Of a stretch of 46,019 bases of DNA, positions 24,488-32,324 are shown piece after piece. Source of the DNA: Alphaproteobacteria bacterium (lineage in GTDB: Bacteria > Pseudomonadota > Alphaproteobacteria > UBA8366 > GCA-2717185); NCBI GenBank assembly GCA_040905865.1, contig JBBDQU010000023.1, forward strand, positions 1 to 46,019, in the 5' to 3' direction. Within the stretch, counting starts at the first letter, position 1. Each line of letters begins with the position of its first letter. A program made the position numbers and the translations under genes. Below the pieces are notes generated by a model that was not told where the DNA came from, searched no databases, and was given only the letters and a program-made list of their open reading frames with translations.

Positions 24488-26374
24488 ATGTGCGGCCTGT
24501 CAGGTTATTTCGATCCGCGCGGCCAGCGCCCCGTGGACCGGGCGCTGCTGCTGCGCATGAACGATGCAATCCGTCATCGCGGACCGGATGGCGACGGAGT
24601 CCATCTGGCGCCGGGGATCGGTCTGGCGCATCGCCGCCTGGCGATTATCGACGTCGCCCATGGCGCGCAGCCGCTCTATAACGAGGACAATACCGTCGCG
24701 ATCGTCTTCAACGGCGAAATCTATAATTTCCAACCGCTGATGGCGGAGCTGGAATCCCTCGGCCACAGGTTCCGGACCCGCTGCGATACCGAAGTGATCG
24801 TGCACGGCTGGGAGGAATGGGGACCGGACTGCGTGAAACGCTTTCGGGGCATGTTTGCCTTCGCCCTGTGGGATTCCAACACCGAAACGCTGTTCATGGC
24901 GCGCGACCGGCTTGGCAAGAAGCCGCTCTATTACGCCGTCCTGCCCGATGAAACGCTGATTTTCGCGTCGGAACTGAAGGCGCTGATGCGCCACCCGGGT
25001 TTCCGGCGCGATATCGACCCGCGCGCGGTGGAGGATTATTTCGCGCTGGGCTATGTGCCGGAACCGCGCACGATCTACCAGGGCGCGGCCAAGCTGGAGC
25101 CGGCGGAGCGCATGGTCTGGCGGCGCGGCGCGGCGATGAAGCGCGATATCTACTGGCATCTGAAAATGTCGGAATCGGGCCCGGCGGATCTCGATGACGC
25201 CGAGACGGAGCTGCGCGAACGGCTGGACGAGGCCGTGCGGCTGCGGATGATTTCCGACGTGCCGCTGGGCGCGTTCCTGTCGGGCGGCGTGGATTCCAGC
25301 GGCATTGTGGCGCTGATGGCGGGGCAGTCGGACCGCCCGGTCAATACCTTCAGCATCGGTTTCGGCGACAGGGCCTTCGACGAATCCGCCTATGCGCTGC
25401 AGATTGCGCAACGCTATGAAACCAACCATGAAATGCGCGTCGTCGATCCGGATTCCTTCGATCTCGTCGACCGCCTGGCGGGCATTTACGACGAACCCTT
25501 CGCCGACTCCTCGGCCATGCCGACCTTCCGGGTCTGCGCCCTGGCGCGCGAGCATGTGACGGTCGCCCTGTCCGGCGATGGCGGCGACGAGGCCTTCGCC
25601 GGCTACCGCCGCTACCTGTGGCACCACCGCGAGGGGCGGTTGCGCTCGATCCTGCCCGCCGCGATCGGCCGCCCGGTCTTCGGCGCGCTGGCGAGGATAT
25701 ACCCGAAGATGGACTGGGCGCCGCGCATGTTCCGCGCCAGGAATACCTTCGAGGAACTGGCGATGACCCCGGAGGCGGCGTTCTTTCACAGCGTTTCCGT
25801 CTCCAGCGATGCGATGCGCAACCGGATATTCAGCCCGGAATTCAGGCGCGCCCTGCAGGGCCACCACGCCATCGAGACCCTGTCGCGCCACATGGCGGCG
25901 GCGGATACCGATGTGCCGCTGCTGCAGGCGCAGTATGCCGATATCAAGACCTGGCTGCCAGGCGACATCCTGGTCAAGACCGACCGCGCCAGCATGGCCA
26001 ATTCGCTGGAGGTCCGCGCCCCGCTGCTCGACCATGAAATCGTCGAATGGGCCAGCACCCTGCCGGTTGCGCTGAAGCTCGACGGCGCCAACGGCAAGCG
26101 CATCCTGAAGCGCGCCTTCGAGCCGCTGGTGCCGGACGACCTGCTGTACCGGCCCAAACAGGGCTTCTCCATCCCGCTCGCCAGCTGGTTCCGGGGGCCG
26201 CTGGCGGCGAAGGTGCGCCAGACGGTGACCGGCCCGGCGATGGCGGAGTGCGGCTGGTTCGACATGGCGGTCCTGAAAACGCTGGTCGACCGCCACCAGT
26301 CCGGCCTGCACGACCACAGCCCGGTGCTGTGGAGCCTGCTGATGTTCGACGGCTTCCTGCGCCAGGCCGGATAG
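24488..26374 (+). CDS. XrtA-associated amidotransferase 1 (asparagine synthetase-like)
   Basis: A 628-aa class II glutamine amidotransferase with an asparagine-synthetase fold. Cys2 (MCGLSGYFD) is the Ntn nucleophile. RHRGPDGDG and FNGEIYNF are glutaminase motifs. The synthetase half has the PP-loop LSGGVDSSGIVALMAG, LSGDGGDEAFAGYRRY, and DRASMANSLEVRAPLLDHE. The family TIGR03108 is tied to exosortase A loci. It probably amidates a sugar acid or amino-acid substituent of the polymer rather than making free asparagine; the substrate is not known. It lies 27 bp after xrtA. GC is locally higher in the 3' half, with no sign of a break. Confidence 0.93.
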   Translation: MCGLSGYFDPRGQRPVDRALLLRMNDAIRHRGPDGDGVHLAPGIGLAHRRLAIIDVAHGAQPLYNEDNTVAIVFNGEIYNFQPLMAELESLGHRFRTRCDTEVIVHGWEEWGPDCVKRFRGMFAFALWDSNTETLFMARDRLGKKPLYYAVLPDETLIFASELKALMRHPGFRRDIDPRAVEDYFALGYVPEPRTIYQGAAKLEPAERMVWRRGAAMKRDIYWHLKMSESGPADLDDAETELRERLDEAVRLRMISDVPLGAFLSGGVDSSGIVALMAGQSDRPVNTFSIGFGDRAFDESAYALQIAQRYETNHEMRVVDPDSFDLVDRLAGIYDEPFADSSAMPTFRVCALAREHVTVALSGDGGDEAFAGYRRYLWHHREGRLRSILPAAIGRPVFGALARIYPKMDWAPRMFRARNTFEELAMTPEAAFFHSVSVSSDAMRNRIFSPEFRRALQGHHAIETLSRHMAAADTDVPLLQAQYADIKTWLPGDILVKTDRASMANSLEVRAPLLDHEIVEWASTLPVALKLDGANGKRILKRAFEPLVPDDLLYRPKQGFSIPLASWFRGPLAAKVRQTVTGPAMAECGWFDMAVLKTLVDRHQSGLHDHSPVLWSLLMFDGFLRQAG

Positions 26375-26492
26375 GCGGGGTGGCCGGCCCGGCGGGCGGT
26401 GTCCGTCGCGGCACATATCTCCGCCATGCGCTGTAAAGCAGGGCCATTTCCAACCCATTGGAAACAATAAATAATAATAAAAGCTTAATGAG

Positions 26493-26509
26493 TGTCGGAA
26501 TTCTTTACA
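26493..26509 (+). promoter_or_regulatory. upstream dyad 1, probable PrsR enhancer site
   Basis: TGTCGGAATTCTTTACA is an imperfect palindrome centred on GAATTC. It recurs with one base difference at 26605-26621. It lies about 210 bp before the predicted RNA start of the PEP-CTERM gene, a normal distance for an RpoN activator. A related element GGAAAATTCT follows at 26524-26533. Assignment to PrsR is inferred. Confidence 0.6.
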
Positions 26510-26604
26510 AAATCCGCGAATCAGGAAAATTCTTTCATAATATACTGTTATTGTTGAAAAAAATCTAACCACAGGATTGCGGCAGCGGATTTGGGCCAAA
26601 ATAC

Positions 26605-26621
26605 TGTCGGAATTTTTTACA
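26605..26621 (+). promoter_or_regulatory. upstream dyad 2, probable PrsR enhancer site
   Basis: TGTCGGAATTTTTTACA matches dyad 1 at 16 of 17 positions and lies 112 bp downstream of it, about 98 bp ahead of the predicted RNA start. It is also followed by GGAAAATTCT (26644-26653), so the region is an ordered strong-weak, strong-weak array. The whole stretch 26455-26680 is much more AT-rich than its flanks and carries no gene. Confidence 0.6.
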
Positions 26622-26684
26622 ATGCCCTGTATTTCGGATTCATGGAAAATTCTAACACATTGAAACATAACCAAAAATATTAGT

Positions 26685-26700
26685 TGGCACGGTTCATGCT
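26685..26700 (+). promoter_or_regulatory. sigma-54 (RpoN) promoter of the PEP-CTERM gene
   Basis: TGGCACGGTTCATGCT matches the -24/-12 consensus TGGCACG-N4-TTGCW with one mismatch, and GG and GC are at the correct spacing. RNA would start near 26711. AAGGAG (26746-26751) and the ATG at 26760 follow. The nearby sigma-54 activator PrsR and the dyads upstream support the call. Confidence 0.75.
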
Positions 26701-26759
26701 TATAATGGCTGCAAGGGACCAACGGATTCAGTTGAACAGTTACTCAAGGAGACGACAAT

Positions 26760-27707
26760 ATGAAACACTTCAAGACAGGAAAGCTCCTCGCGGCGGCCAC
26801 GGTCGGCGCGATGATGCTGACAGGGGTTGCCGCGCAGGCCCAGGGCGTTATTACCTGGGACCCGGGCAACCCAGCCAGCGGTAATCCAGATGGCGCAGGT
26901 ACGGACTTTGATGGCACTGCCGTCAAAACAGACCGTATCGATATGGTTGCCGTCAATGACAACCTATCTACGCAAGGAACATGTATATCCGGTAACTTCA
27001 GCTGCTGGAATCTGAACTTCGTCGATGGCAACGGCAATTTTACGGAATCGTTCACTTTCCTGGCCCTTACCTCAACGTTGAACGGCGATCCATTAGCGGC
27101 CCGTCGATTCGGTAGCGCCAGTATGAATGACAATTTGGCAATCGGCCCGTATACGGAGTCCTACGTATCGGTACAGGTCTCCCTGACCGGCTCCCTGGTC
27201 GGTGGCGCAGCGACCATGACGGCGCTGGCGGCTGCCACTACCCCCACGCAGATCGCTGACCTGCTCGACCTTACGTACAACACGGGCACGTTTGCGTATT
27301 CGTTCCATGAAGACCTTGACGTGACGGGCACCACCGTTGCGATCGGTACGTTCGATCTTATATCCGGTGAATCTGACGTCGGTAATTCCGATGCGCGCAT
27401 TGAGCTGGGTTGGGATACGGCCGCCGCCTTCGATCTGTCGCCGGAATGGACCGATGCCAACGGCAATCCGTTCAATCCGTTTGACACACTTCTGAACGAC
27501 ATCACCCAGGGTGTCGAGATTATGGAGAAGGTGGGCTTCACGGCTGCCGGTGGCGGGATTGCAATCCGGAGCCGCGGCGCGGAAGTCGGCTTCAGCCAGT
27601 TTCCGGCTGTTCCGGAACCGGGCGCCTTGGCCCTGTTCGGTGTCGGTCTGATCGGTCTGGGCGCCCTCGCCCGCCGTCGGGCGCTCAAGGGAGCGGCTCA
27701 GGCGTAA
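26760..27707 (+). CDS. PEP-CTERM sorting-domain protein (probable exosortase substrate)
   Basis: A 315-aa exported protein. A signal peptide ends near residue 28 (AAQAQG). The body is rich in Asn, Gly, Thr and Asp with few charged helices and two closely spaced cysteines (CISGNFSC). The C-terminus is a canonical sorting signal: VPEPGALALFGVGLIGLGALARRR, that is PEP, a hydrophobic helix and a basic tail. XrtA should process it near the PEP motif. Its place after the amidotransferase gene and its RpoN promoter recall the flocculation-type PEP-CTERM proteins of Zoogloea-like bacteria, but I cannot confirm that subfamily by eye. The ribosome site AAGGAG is 8 nt from ATG. Confidence 0.93.
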   Translation: MKHFKTGKLLAAATVGAMMLTGVAAQAQGVITWDPGNPASGNPDGAGTDFDGTAVKTDRIDMVAVNDNLSTQGTCISGNFSCWNLNFVDGNGNFTESFTFLALTSTLNGDPLAARRFGSASMNDNLAIGPYTESYVSVQVSLTGSLVGGAATMTALAAATTPTQIADLLDLTYNTGTFAYSFHEDLDVTGTTVAIGTFDLISGESDVGNSDARIELGWDTAAAFDLSPEWTDANGNPFNPFDTLLNDITQGVEIMEKVGFTAAGGGIAIRSRGAEVGFSQFPAVPEPGALALFGVGLIGLGALARRRALKGAAQA

Positions 27708-27756
27708 GCAATATCGCCTGATCCGGAAAAATCCGGGCGAACTGCCGAACTGAATG

Positions 27757-27786
27757 GACCCGCCAGAGAAATCTGGCGGGTCTTTT
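27757..27786 (+). terminator. intrinsic terminator of the PEP-CTERM gene
   Basis: A perfect 11-bp stem (27757-27767 with 27772-27782, GACCCGCCAGA arm) closes a GAAA loop and is followed by TTTT at 27783-27786. It lies 50 bp after the stop codon. Confidence 0.88.
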
Positions 27787-27845
27787 CGTGTGAATGACGA
27801 AAATTTCCTGTATCGCGCAATCGGGAAACAAGGACGTTTCTCGGG

Positions 27846-27875
27846 CCCCCGATTGAAGTAATTCGGGGGTTTTTT
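27846..27875 (+). terminator. second intrinsic terminator in tandem
   Basis: CCCCCGA (27846-27852) pairs with TCGGGGG (27863-27869), with a 10-nt loop and TTTTTT at 27870-27875. It lies about 60 bp beyond the first terminator and reads in the same direction. It is a backstop, or the end of a short separate transcript. Confidence 0.8.
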
Positions 27876-28421
27876 CCTCTGTGAGCCTGGCAAATATCGT
27901 GCGCCCGCAACAGGGGGCCGGATATCCGCTACGAGGCCAGAGCAGGCGGCGCGTGTGGCGCGAGGCCGCGCCCTTCTTCGCGTTCCCCCGACGCCGTGCG
28001 CCGGATCATTGACATGACCAATGCCATTGAAGCACTTGGAGAAAGAGTGAAAGCTGCCGCATTCTGGGTTCTCCATGGCCAAGTCACGTGACCTTCGGCA
28101 AACATTTTATCGGGCCCGTGGCGGCGTAATTTTAAACAGCCTGCTCGCACACGGAAGTTCTGTCACCCGTTTTTTCCCATATCGCGTCGATCAGAAGGAA
28201 CCTGTCGCGGACCCATTTGGATCTGATGCATTTTCTTCCGGCAGCCGACAAGATTACGAAGACAATATGCGCTGAGACGGTCATCATCTGGCAAGCGGGT
28301 TACGGGCGGGGTGCCCAATGGCAAGAGCAGGGCGCGCCAGTGGCGGCCCTGTGCCGTTCCGCAACGGGTTAGGGCTTATATGCCATACGATTCGTCGTCA
28401 CGATCGGAAACCAACACATTG
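27876..28421. other. intergenic region with no recognised gene
   Basis: About 545 bp between the tandem terminators and the end of the lipoprotein TPR gene. Short open frames exist on both strands (for example 28075-28275 plus), but they lack ribosome sites and recognisable sequence. I saw no terminator for the minus-strand TPR gene. It may hold a decayed gene; nothing can be claimed. Confidence 0.35.
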
Positions 28422-31283
28422 CTATAGTTTAAGCTCCCGCAGCACACTCTTTGCTTCCACCAATTCTTCATCGTTGCTGTTCTCGCCAATGAATTTCGTC
28501 AGCAATTCGACGGCTTTCCCCGTGTCGCCGCTCTTTGCATAAGCCCTGGAAAGAAGGACATGGACTTCCTCGTTATCCGGGAGCCGTTTCGCCAGAGAGC
28601 GCATGATCAATACAACGCGGTCGTTATCGCGCCCTTCTGAAAACAGGATGTTGGCAAGTGTGAGAAGCACCGGGGGCGTTGACGGCGCCAGTTCAACAGC
28701 GCGCTCCGCGTATACAAGCGCCCTTTCCGGATTATCTGCCACCAGCAGGGAAGCCAGATTGTTCAGCATGATCCAATTATTCGGAAAACGGTCTACCAGC
28801 GACTCGTAATGTTCTCTCGCTTTGGCCCTTTCACCCTGAATCGTAAAATAGTTTGCAAGTTCCAGTCTTGCCCGGTCATCCATTGGGTGCCCTTCAACCC
28901 ACGCCTCCAGTTCCCTGACCGCGAGGTCTTGCTCCCCCGACTCCCAGCGGGCCGATGCGAGCTGTATCGCTGCCGACTCATCCATCGCCCGGGAATCGAT
29001 GCCGGCGAGAATCGTGCTCGCCCGTTTCGGATCCTCTTCCCGCCGGGCCATCCAGGCTTCCAGCTTCGCTAGCGCTATGTTATCCGGATCTCGTTCCTTC
29101 AGCGTCAGGAGTTGCTGTTTCGCTTCTTCGGTCCGGTTAGAAATTGTGAGGGCGTGAATCCGGGCAGTGGCCGCCAGCCCGAACTGAGGGTCAAGTTCAA
29201 GGGCCCGGTCCAGTGCCGCCAACATTCTCGGGCCATTGTTTAGCTGTCCATAGGCCTGCGCCAGAAAATAATGGGCTCTCGGATTGGCCGGTTGGATCTG
29301 CGTCAGGCGCTCTAATGTCCTAACTGCTTCGCCCGGCTTTTGCGCATCGATAGCGGCCCGGCCCAGTATGAGCAGCATTTCCGGATGATCCGGGTTCTCG
29401 CGTGAGACATCGTTCAATAGGGCAATTGCCCGTATCGGTTCGCCGCGCTCGACCAGCGATTGTGCGGCCAGTACCCTTGGCTCCACAGCTCGGGGGTTGG
29501 CATCCATCGCAGTTCTGAGCAAGGACTCGGCTTCTTCAGGCTTTCCCTGGTATTGCGCCAGCGCAATGTAGCGCATCAACGTCAGCAAGTGACCGGGCCG
29601 CTGTTCGAGAATCCGGTCGTAAACGGCCCTTGTTGCTGTGAAATCCTGCGTGATCAAATGGATATCCGCGATCGTGTATGCGGCTCCGATATGCGTCGGT
29701 GCGATCTTCAACGCTTCCTCCAACGCACCGATGGCTTCAGTCCATTCCTGCTTGCCTTTATGCGCAAGCCCGATGCCAATCCACGGGTTAGGGCTGTCCG
29801 GGTCGGCCGTCCGGAGTTCGTTGGCGACTTTCAGCGCTTTGTCAAATTCACTCCTCCGCAGATGAAGCTGCATCAGTGTGTATTTTCCCTTGAGAAAGCC
29901 GGGCGATTCTTTCGTCGCTTTTTCGAGTTCCTCGAGTGCCTCATCGCTCCGTCCTGTCGCAAATTTCACCCGTGCGAGGCGAAGGCGCGTTTCCGGATCA
30001 TCGGGATTAATATCAACCGCCTTCTGGAAATAATTATCGGCAAGAAACAGATCCCCACTGGCCGTTGCAGCTGAGGCAACCATCGTCAAAAGCTGAATAT
30101 CGTCGGGCGACTGCTCGGAGAGCGCCTTGAACGTTGAAAGTGCTTCATCCGGTTTTAACAAACGCATCTGCGCTATACCGAGCAACCGCCGGACATTCCT
30201 GCTTTCCGGCGCCTCCGTTAAATAGCGTTGCAGGCTGTAATTGGCTTGCTCGTAGTTTCCGAGACCGAAATTCGCCATGCCAACGATCATATGGGCCTGA
30301 ATACTGTTCGGTTGGTTCTTGAATATCCGTTCACCCGCTTCCTTCGCTGCCGCAAAATTTTCTTTCTGCAGTTCAGCCAGACCCAGGTAATAGTTCGCGG
30401 GGATATAGTCCGGGTAGTGCTCCCTGACTGCATTCAGATTGGCAATTGCCTTGTCGTAGTCGTTCAGTGCTATTTGGGCTCTGGCAATACCAAGTTGCAG
30501 TTCCAGGTCGGATTTTCGGTTCGCAAACGCGGCTTGAAATGCTTCCTCTGATTCTTTGAAGTTCTTTTGCCGGAATGCGAGTTCTCCCTTCGCCGCCTGT
30601 ACGGAATAGTGGTCCGGAGAGAGCGAAGCGGCGCGATCCATCCTTGCTTTTGCTTCCTCCCAATCCCCTCTAAATATCGATACGTTTGCCAGGCCAACGA
30701 TTGCCTCCAGGAATTCCGGCGCATTTGTGTGTTTCAAATGCGGGCGTTCCTTGTCGATATCCGTTTTGTATGCCGATGCGGCTTTCTGATATGCCGCTTC
30801 GGCTTCGTCGAGGTTTCGTTGTTCCAGAAATGCGTGGCCTCGTAGAACTGCCGTGTTACTGACTTCGCTTGCGGACATGCCATCAGATATCTGATGGTTT
30901 TGCAGAAGTGTCGAATAGTCTCCACGCAAAAGAAGGCTTCGCCCAATCAGGAACTTCGTCTCAACCTTATTCGCGCCCAGGCTCTGTGCGGTCTTGAGTT
31001 CTTTTTCGGCGGATTCCGCATCGCCGATGTCGAGGTAGATTCTGCCGAGCATCAACCGCGCTTCGACATTGTCCGGGTCCTTCTGCAGGATCGTTTTCAG
31101 GTCGATGCTACCAGCTCGCAGGTCGCCGGATTCGATGGATTGTTCGACGCGCGCCAACAGGTCGTCCACGTTCTCCACGGAGGATTCATCGCAGCCGAAC
31201 AGGATCAGGGCCGAAAGGAGCACCGCGCCAGACCGGAATAGTGCGGGGCGGGCCCTGGATGCGTGACGGCGGATATCGTTCAT
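28422..31283 (-). CDS. prsT: XrtA/PEP-CTERM system TPR-repeat lipoprotein (second PrsT paralogue)
   Basis: About 953 aa of tandem tetratricopeptide repeats. After the signal peptide comes the lipobox LFGC (Cys31), then DES, so this copy is lipidated; Asp at +2 would favour inner-membrane retention under the enterobacterial rule. It is the better match to the TIGR02917 lipoprotein family. The start is set at ATG 31283 (GGAAG 8 nt upstream, correct signal-peptide length); the frame is open to ATG 31322. It converges on the PEP-CTERM gene. It differs clearly from the first copy at 7211-10069 and is not a recent duplicate. Probable role: scaffold in PEP-CTERM protein or polymer export (inferred). 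Confidence 0.9.
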   Translation of the reverse strand: MNDIRRHASRARPALFRSGAVLLSALILFGCDESSVENVDDLLARVEQSIESGDLRAGSIDLKTILQKDPDNVEARLMLGRIYLDIGDAESAEKELKTAQSLGANKVETKFLIGRSLLLRGDYSTLLQNHQISDGMSASEVSNTAVLRGHAFLEQRNLDEAEAAYQKAASAYKTDIDKERPHLKHTNAPEFLEAIVGLANVSIFRGDWEEAKARMDRAASLSPDHYSVQAAKGELAFRQKNFKESEEAFQAAFANRKSDLELQLGIARAQIALNDYDKAIANLNAVREHYPDYIPANYYLGLAELQKENFAAAKEAGERIFKNQPNSIQAHMIVGMANFGLGNYEQANYSLQRYLTEAPESRNVRRLLGIAQMRLLKPDEALSTFKALSEQSPDDIQLLTMVASAATASGDLFLADNYFQKAVDINPDDPETRLRLARVKFATGRSDEALEELEKATKESPGFLKGKYTLMQLHLRRSEFDKALKVANELRTADPDSPNPWIGIGLAHKGKQEWTEAIGALEEALKIAPTHIGAAYTIADIHLITQDFTATRAVYDRILEQRPGHLLTLMRYIALAQYQGKPEEAESLLRTAMDANPRAVEPRVLAAQSLVERGEPIRAIALLNDVSRENPDHPEMLLILGRAAIDAQKPGEAVRTLERLTQIQPANPRAHYFLAQAYGQLNNGPRMLAALDRALELDPQFGLAATARIHALTISNRTEEAKQQLLTLKERDPDNIALAKLEAWMARREEDPKRASTILAGIDSRAMDESAAIQLASARWESGEQDLAVRELEAWVEGHPMDDRARLELANYFTIQGERAKAREHYESLVDRFPNNWIMLNNLASLLVADNPERALVYAERAVELAPSTPPVLLTLANILFSEGRDNDRVVLIMRSLAKRLPDNEEVHVLLSRAYAKSGDTGKAVELLTKFIGENSNDEELVEAKSVLRELKL

Positions 31284-31467
31284 GTCGGTAACTTCCACAT
31301 TCTGAATTTGGGACAATTTCATAAATTAACGCGACCGGATAAAATTCGTTCGGTCGGGATTCGGTAAAACACTATTGCGGCCGGGAGTTTACCATATCCT
31401 GGTTCCGGGTGCGACGGTAACAAGCATTCGGCGCGAAAATCGTGCCGTTCCGGTTAATATTACTGTC

Positions 31468-32319
31468 TCAGCCCGGCGTCAGCCCGCGCAACCGTTCGGA
31501 ACGCCGGCGCAACAGTTCCATGACGGTCAGCAGGCCGATGGACAACATGACCAGCAGGGTTGCGACGGCCAGGATCGTCGGGCTGATCTCCTCACGGATG
31601 CCCGACCACATCTGGATGGGTATGGTCCGCTGTTCCGGGCCGGCGATGAACAGCACCACCACGACCTCGTCGAACGAGGTGATGAAGGCGAACAGCGCCC
31701 CCGAGACGACGCCCGGCGTCACCAGCGGCAGCACGACCCTGAAAAAGGTCCGCATCGGCGACGCCCCCAGGCTGGCCGCGGCGCGGGTGAAGGTATGGTC
31801 GAATCCCGTCAGGGTCGCCGTTACCGTGATAACCACAAACGGGATTCCCAATGCCGTATGCGCCAGGATAACGCCGGTATAGGTCTGCGTCAGCTGATAC
31901 TTGGAGAAGAAAAAGAACATCCCGGCGGCCGAAATGATCAGCGGCACGATCATGGGGGAAATCAGGACAGCCATGACCGTTGCACGATACGGCATGTACC
32001 GGCTGGACATGCCCAGCGCCGCCAGCGTCCCCAGCGCCGTCGCCAGGATCGTCGAAAAGAACGCCACGATGAAGCTGTTCCGGATCGCGCCCAGCCAGGA
32101 ATCGGACGTAAAGAAGTCCCGATACCAGCGCAGCGACCAGGCATCCGGGTCCAGCGCGATCATGCCCTCGGAAAACGTGAAATAGGGCTCGGCGTTAAAG
32201 CTGAGCGGGATAATCACCAGAATGGGGCCGATCAGAAACAGGAAGACCAGCCCGCAGAGCAGGCGGAAGACGTAGTGCCAGCTCCGTTCCGCGAATGTGG
32301 CGTATGGTGGCGGCGCCAT
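31468..32319 (-). CDS. polyamine-type ABC transporter permease (PotC-like)
   Basis: Inner-membrane permease of 283 aa with six predicted helices. The EAA-loop region reads AAASLGASPMRTFFRVVLPLVTPGVVSG, typical of the spermidine/putrescine class. The start is ATG 32319, 5 bp after the partner permease stops; the longer open frame upstream is a shadow of that partner. It is the last gene of a four-gene operon with ATPase, binding protein and PotB-like permease. The substrate is probably putrescine, spermidine or a related amine; the sequence does not settle which. Confidence 0.92.
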   Translation of the reverse strand: MAPPPYATFAERSWHYVFRLLCGLVFLFLIGPILVIIPLSFNAEPYFTFSEGMIALDPDAWSLRWYRDFFTSDSWLGAIRNSFIVAFFSTILATALGTLAALGMSSRYMPYRATVMAVLISPMIVPLIISAAGMFFFFSKYQLTQTYTGVILAHTALGIPFVVITVTATLTGFDHTFTRAAASLGASPMRTFFRVVLPLVTPGVVSGALFAFITSFDEVVVVLFIAGPEQRTIPIQMWSGIREEISPTILAVATLLVMLSIGLLTVMELLRRRSERLRGLTPG

Positions 32320-32324
32320 GACCC

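Noticed and set aside
24500-26722. 740-codon minus-strand open frame
   Set aside because: Reverse shadow of the amidotransferase gene, produced by high GC at third positions.
28075-28275. Plus-strand open frame of 66 codons
   Set aside because: No ribosome site or recognisable sequence, and it lies after two terminators without a visible promoter.
31349-31372. Possible third PrsR-type dyad (GGTCGGGATTCGGTAAAACA) upstream of the lipoprotein TPR gene
   Set aside because: Extra bases break the 17-bp spacing, and no -24/-12 promoter follows on the minus strand.
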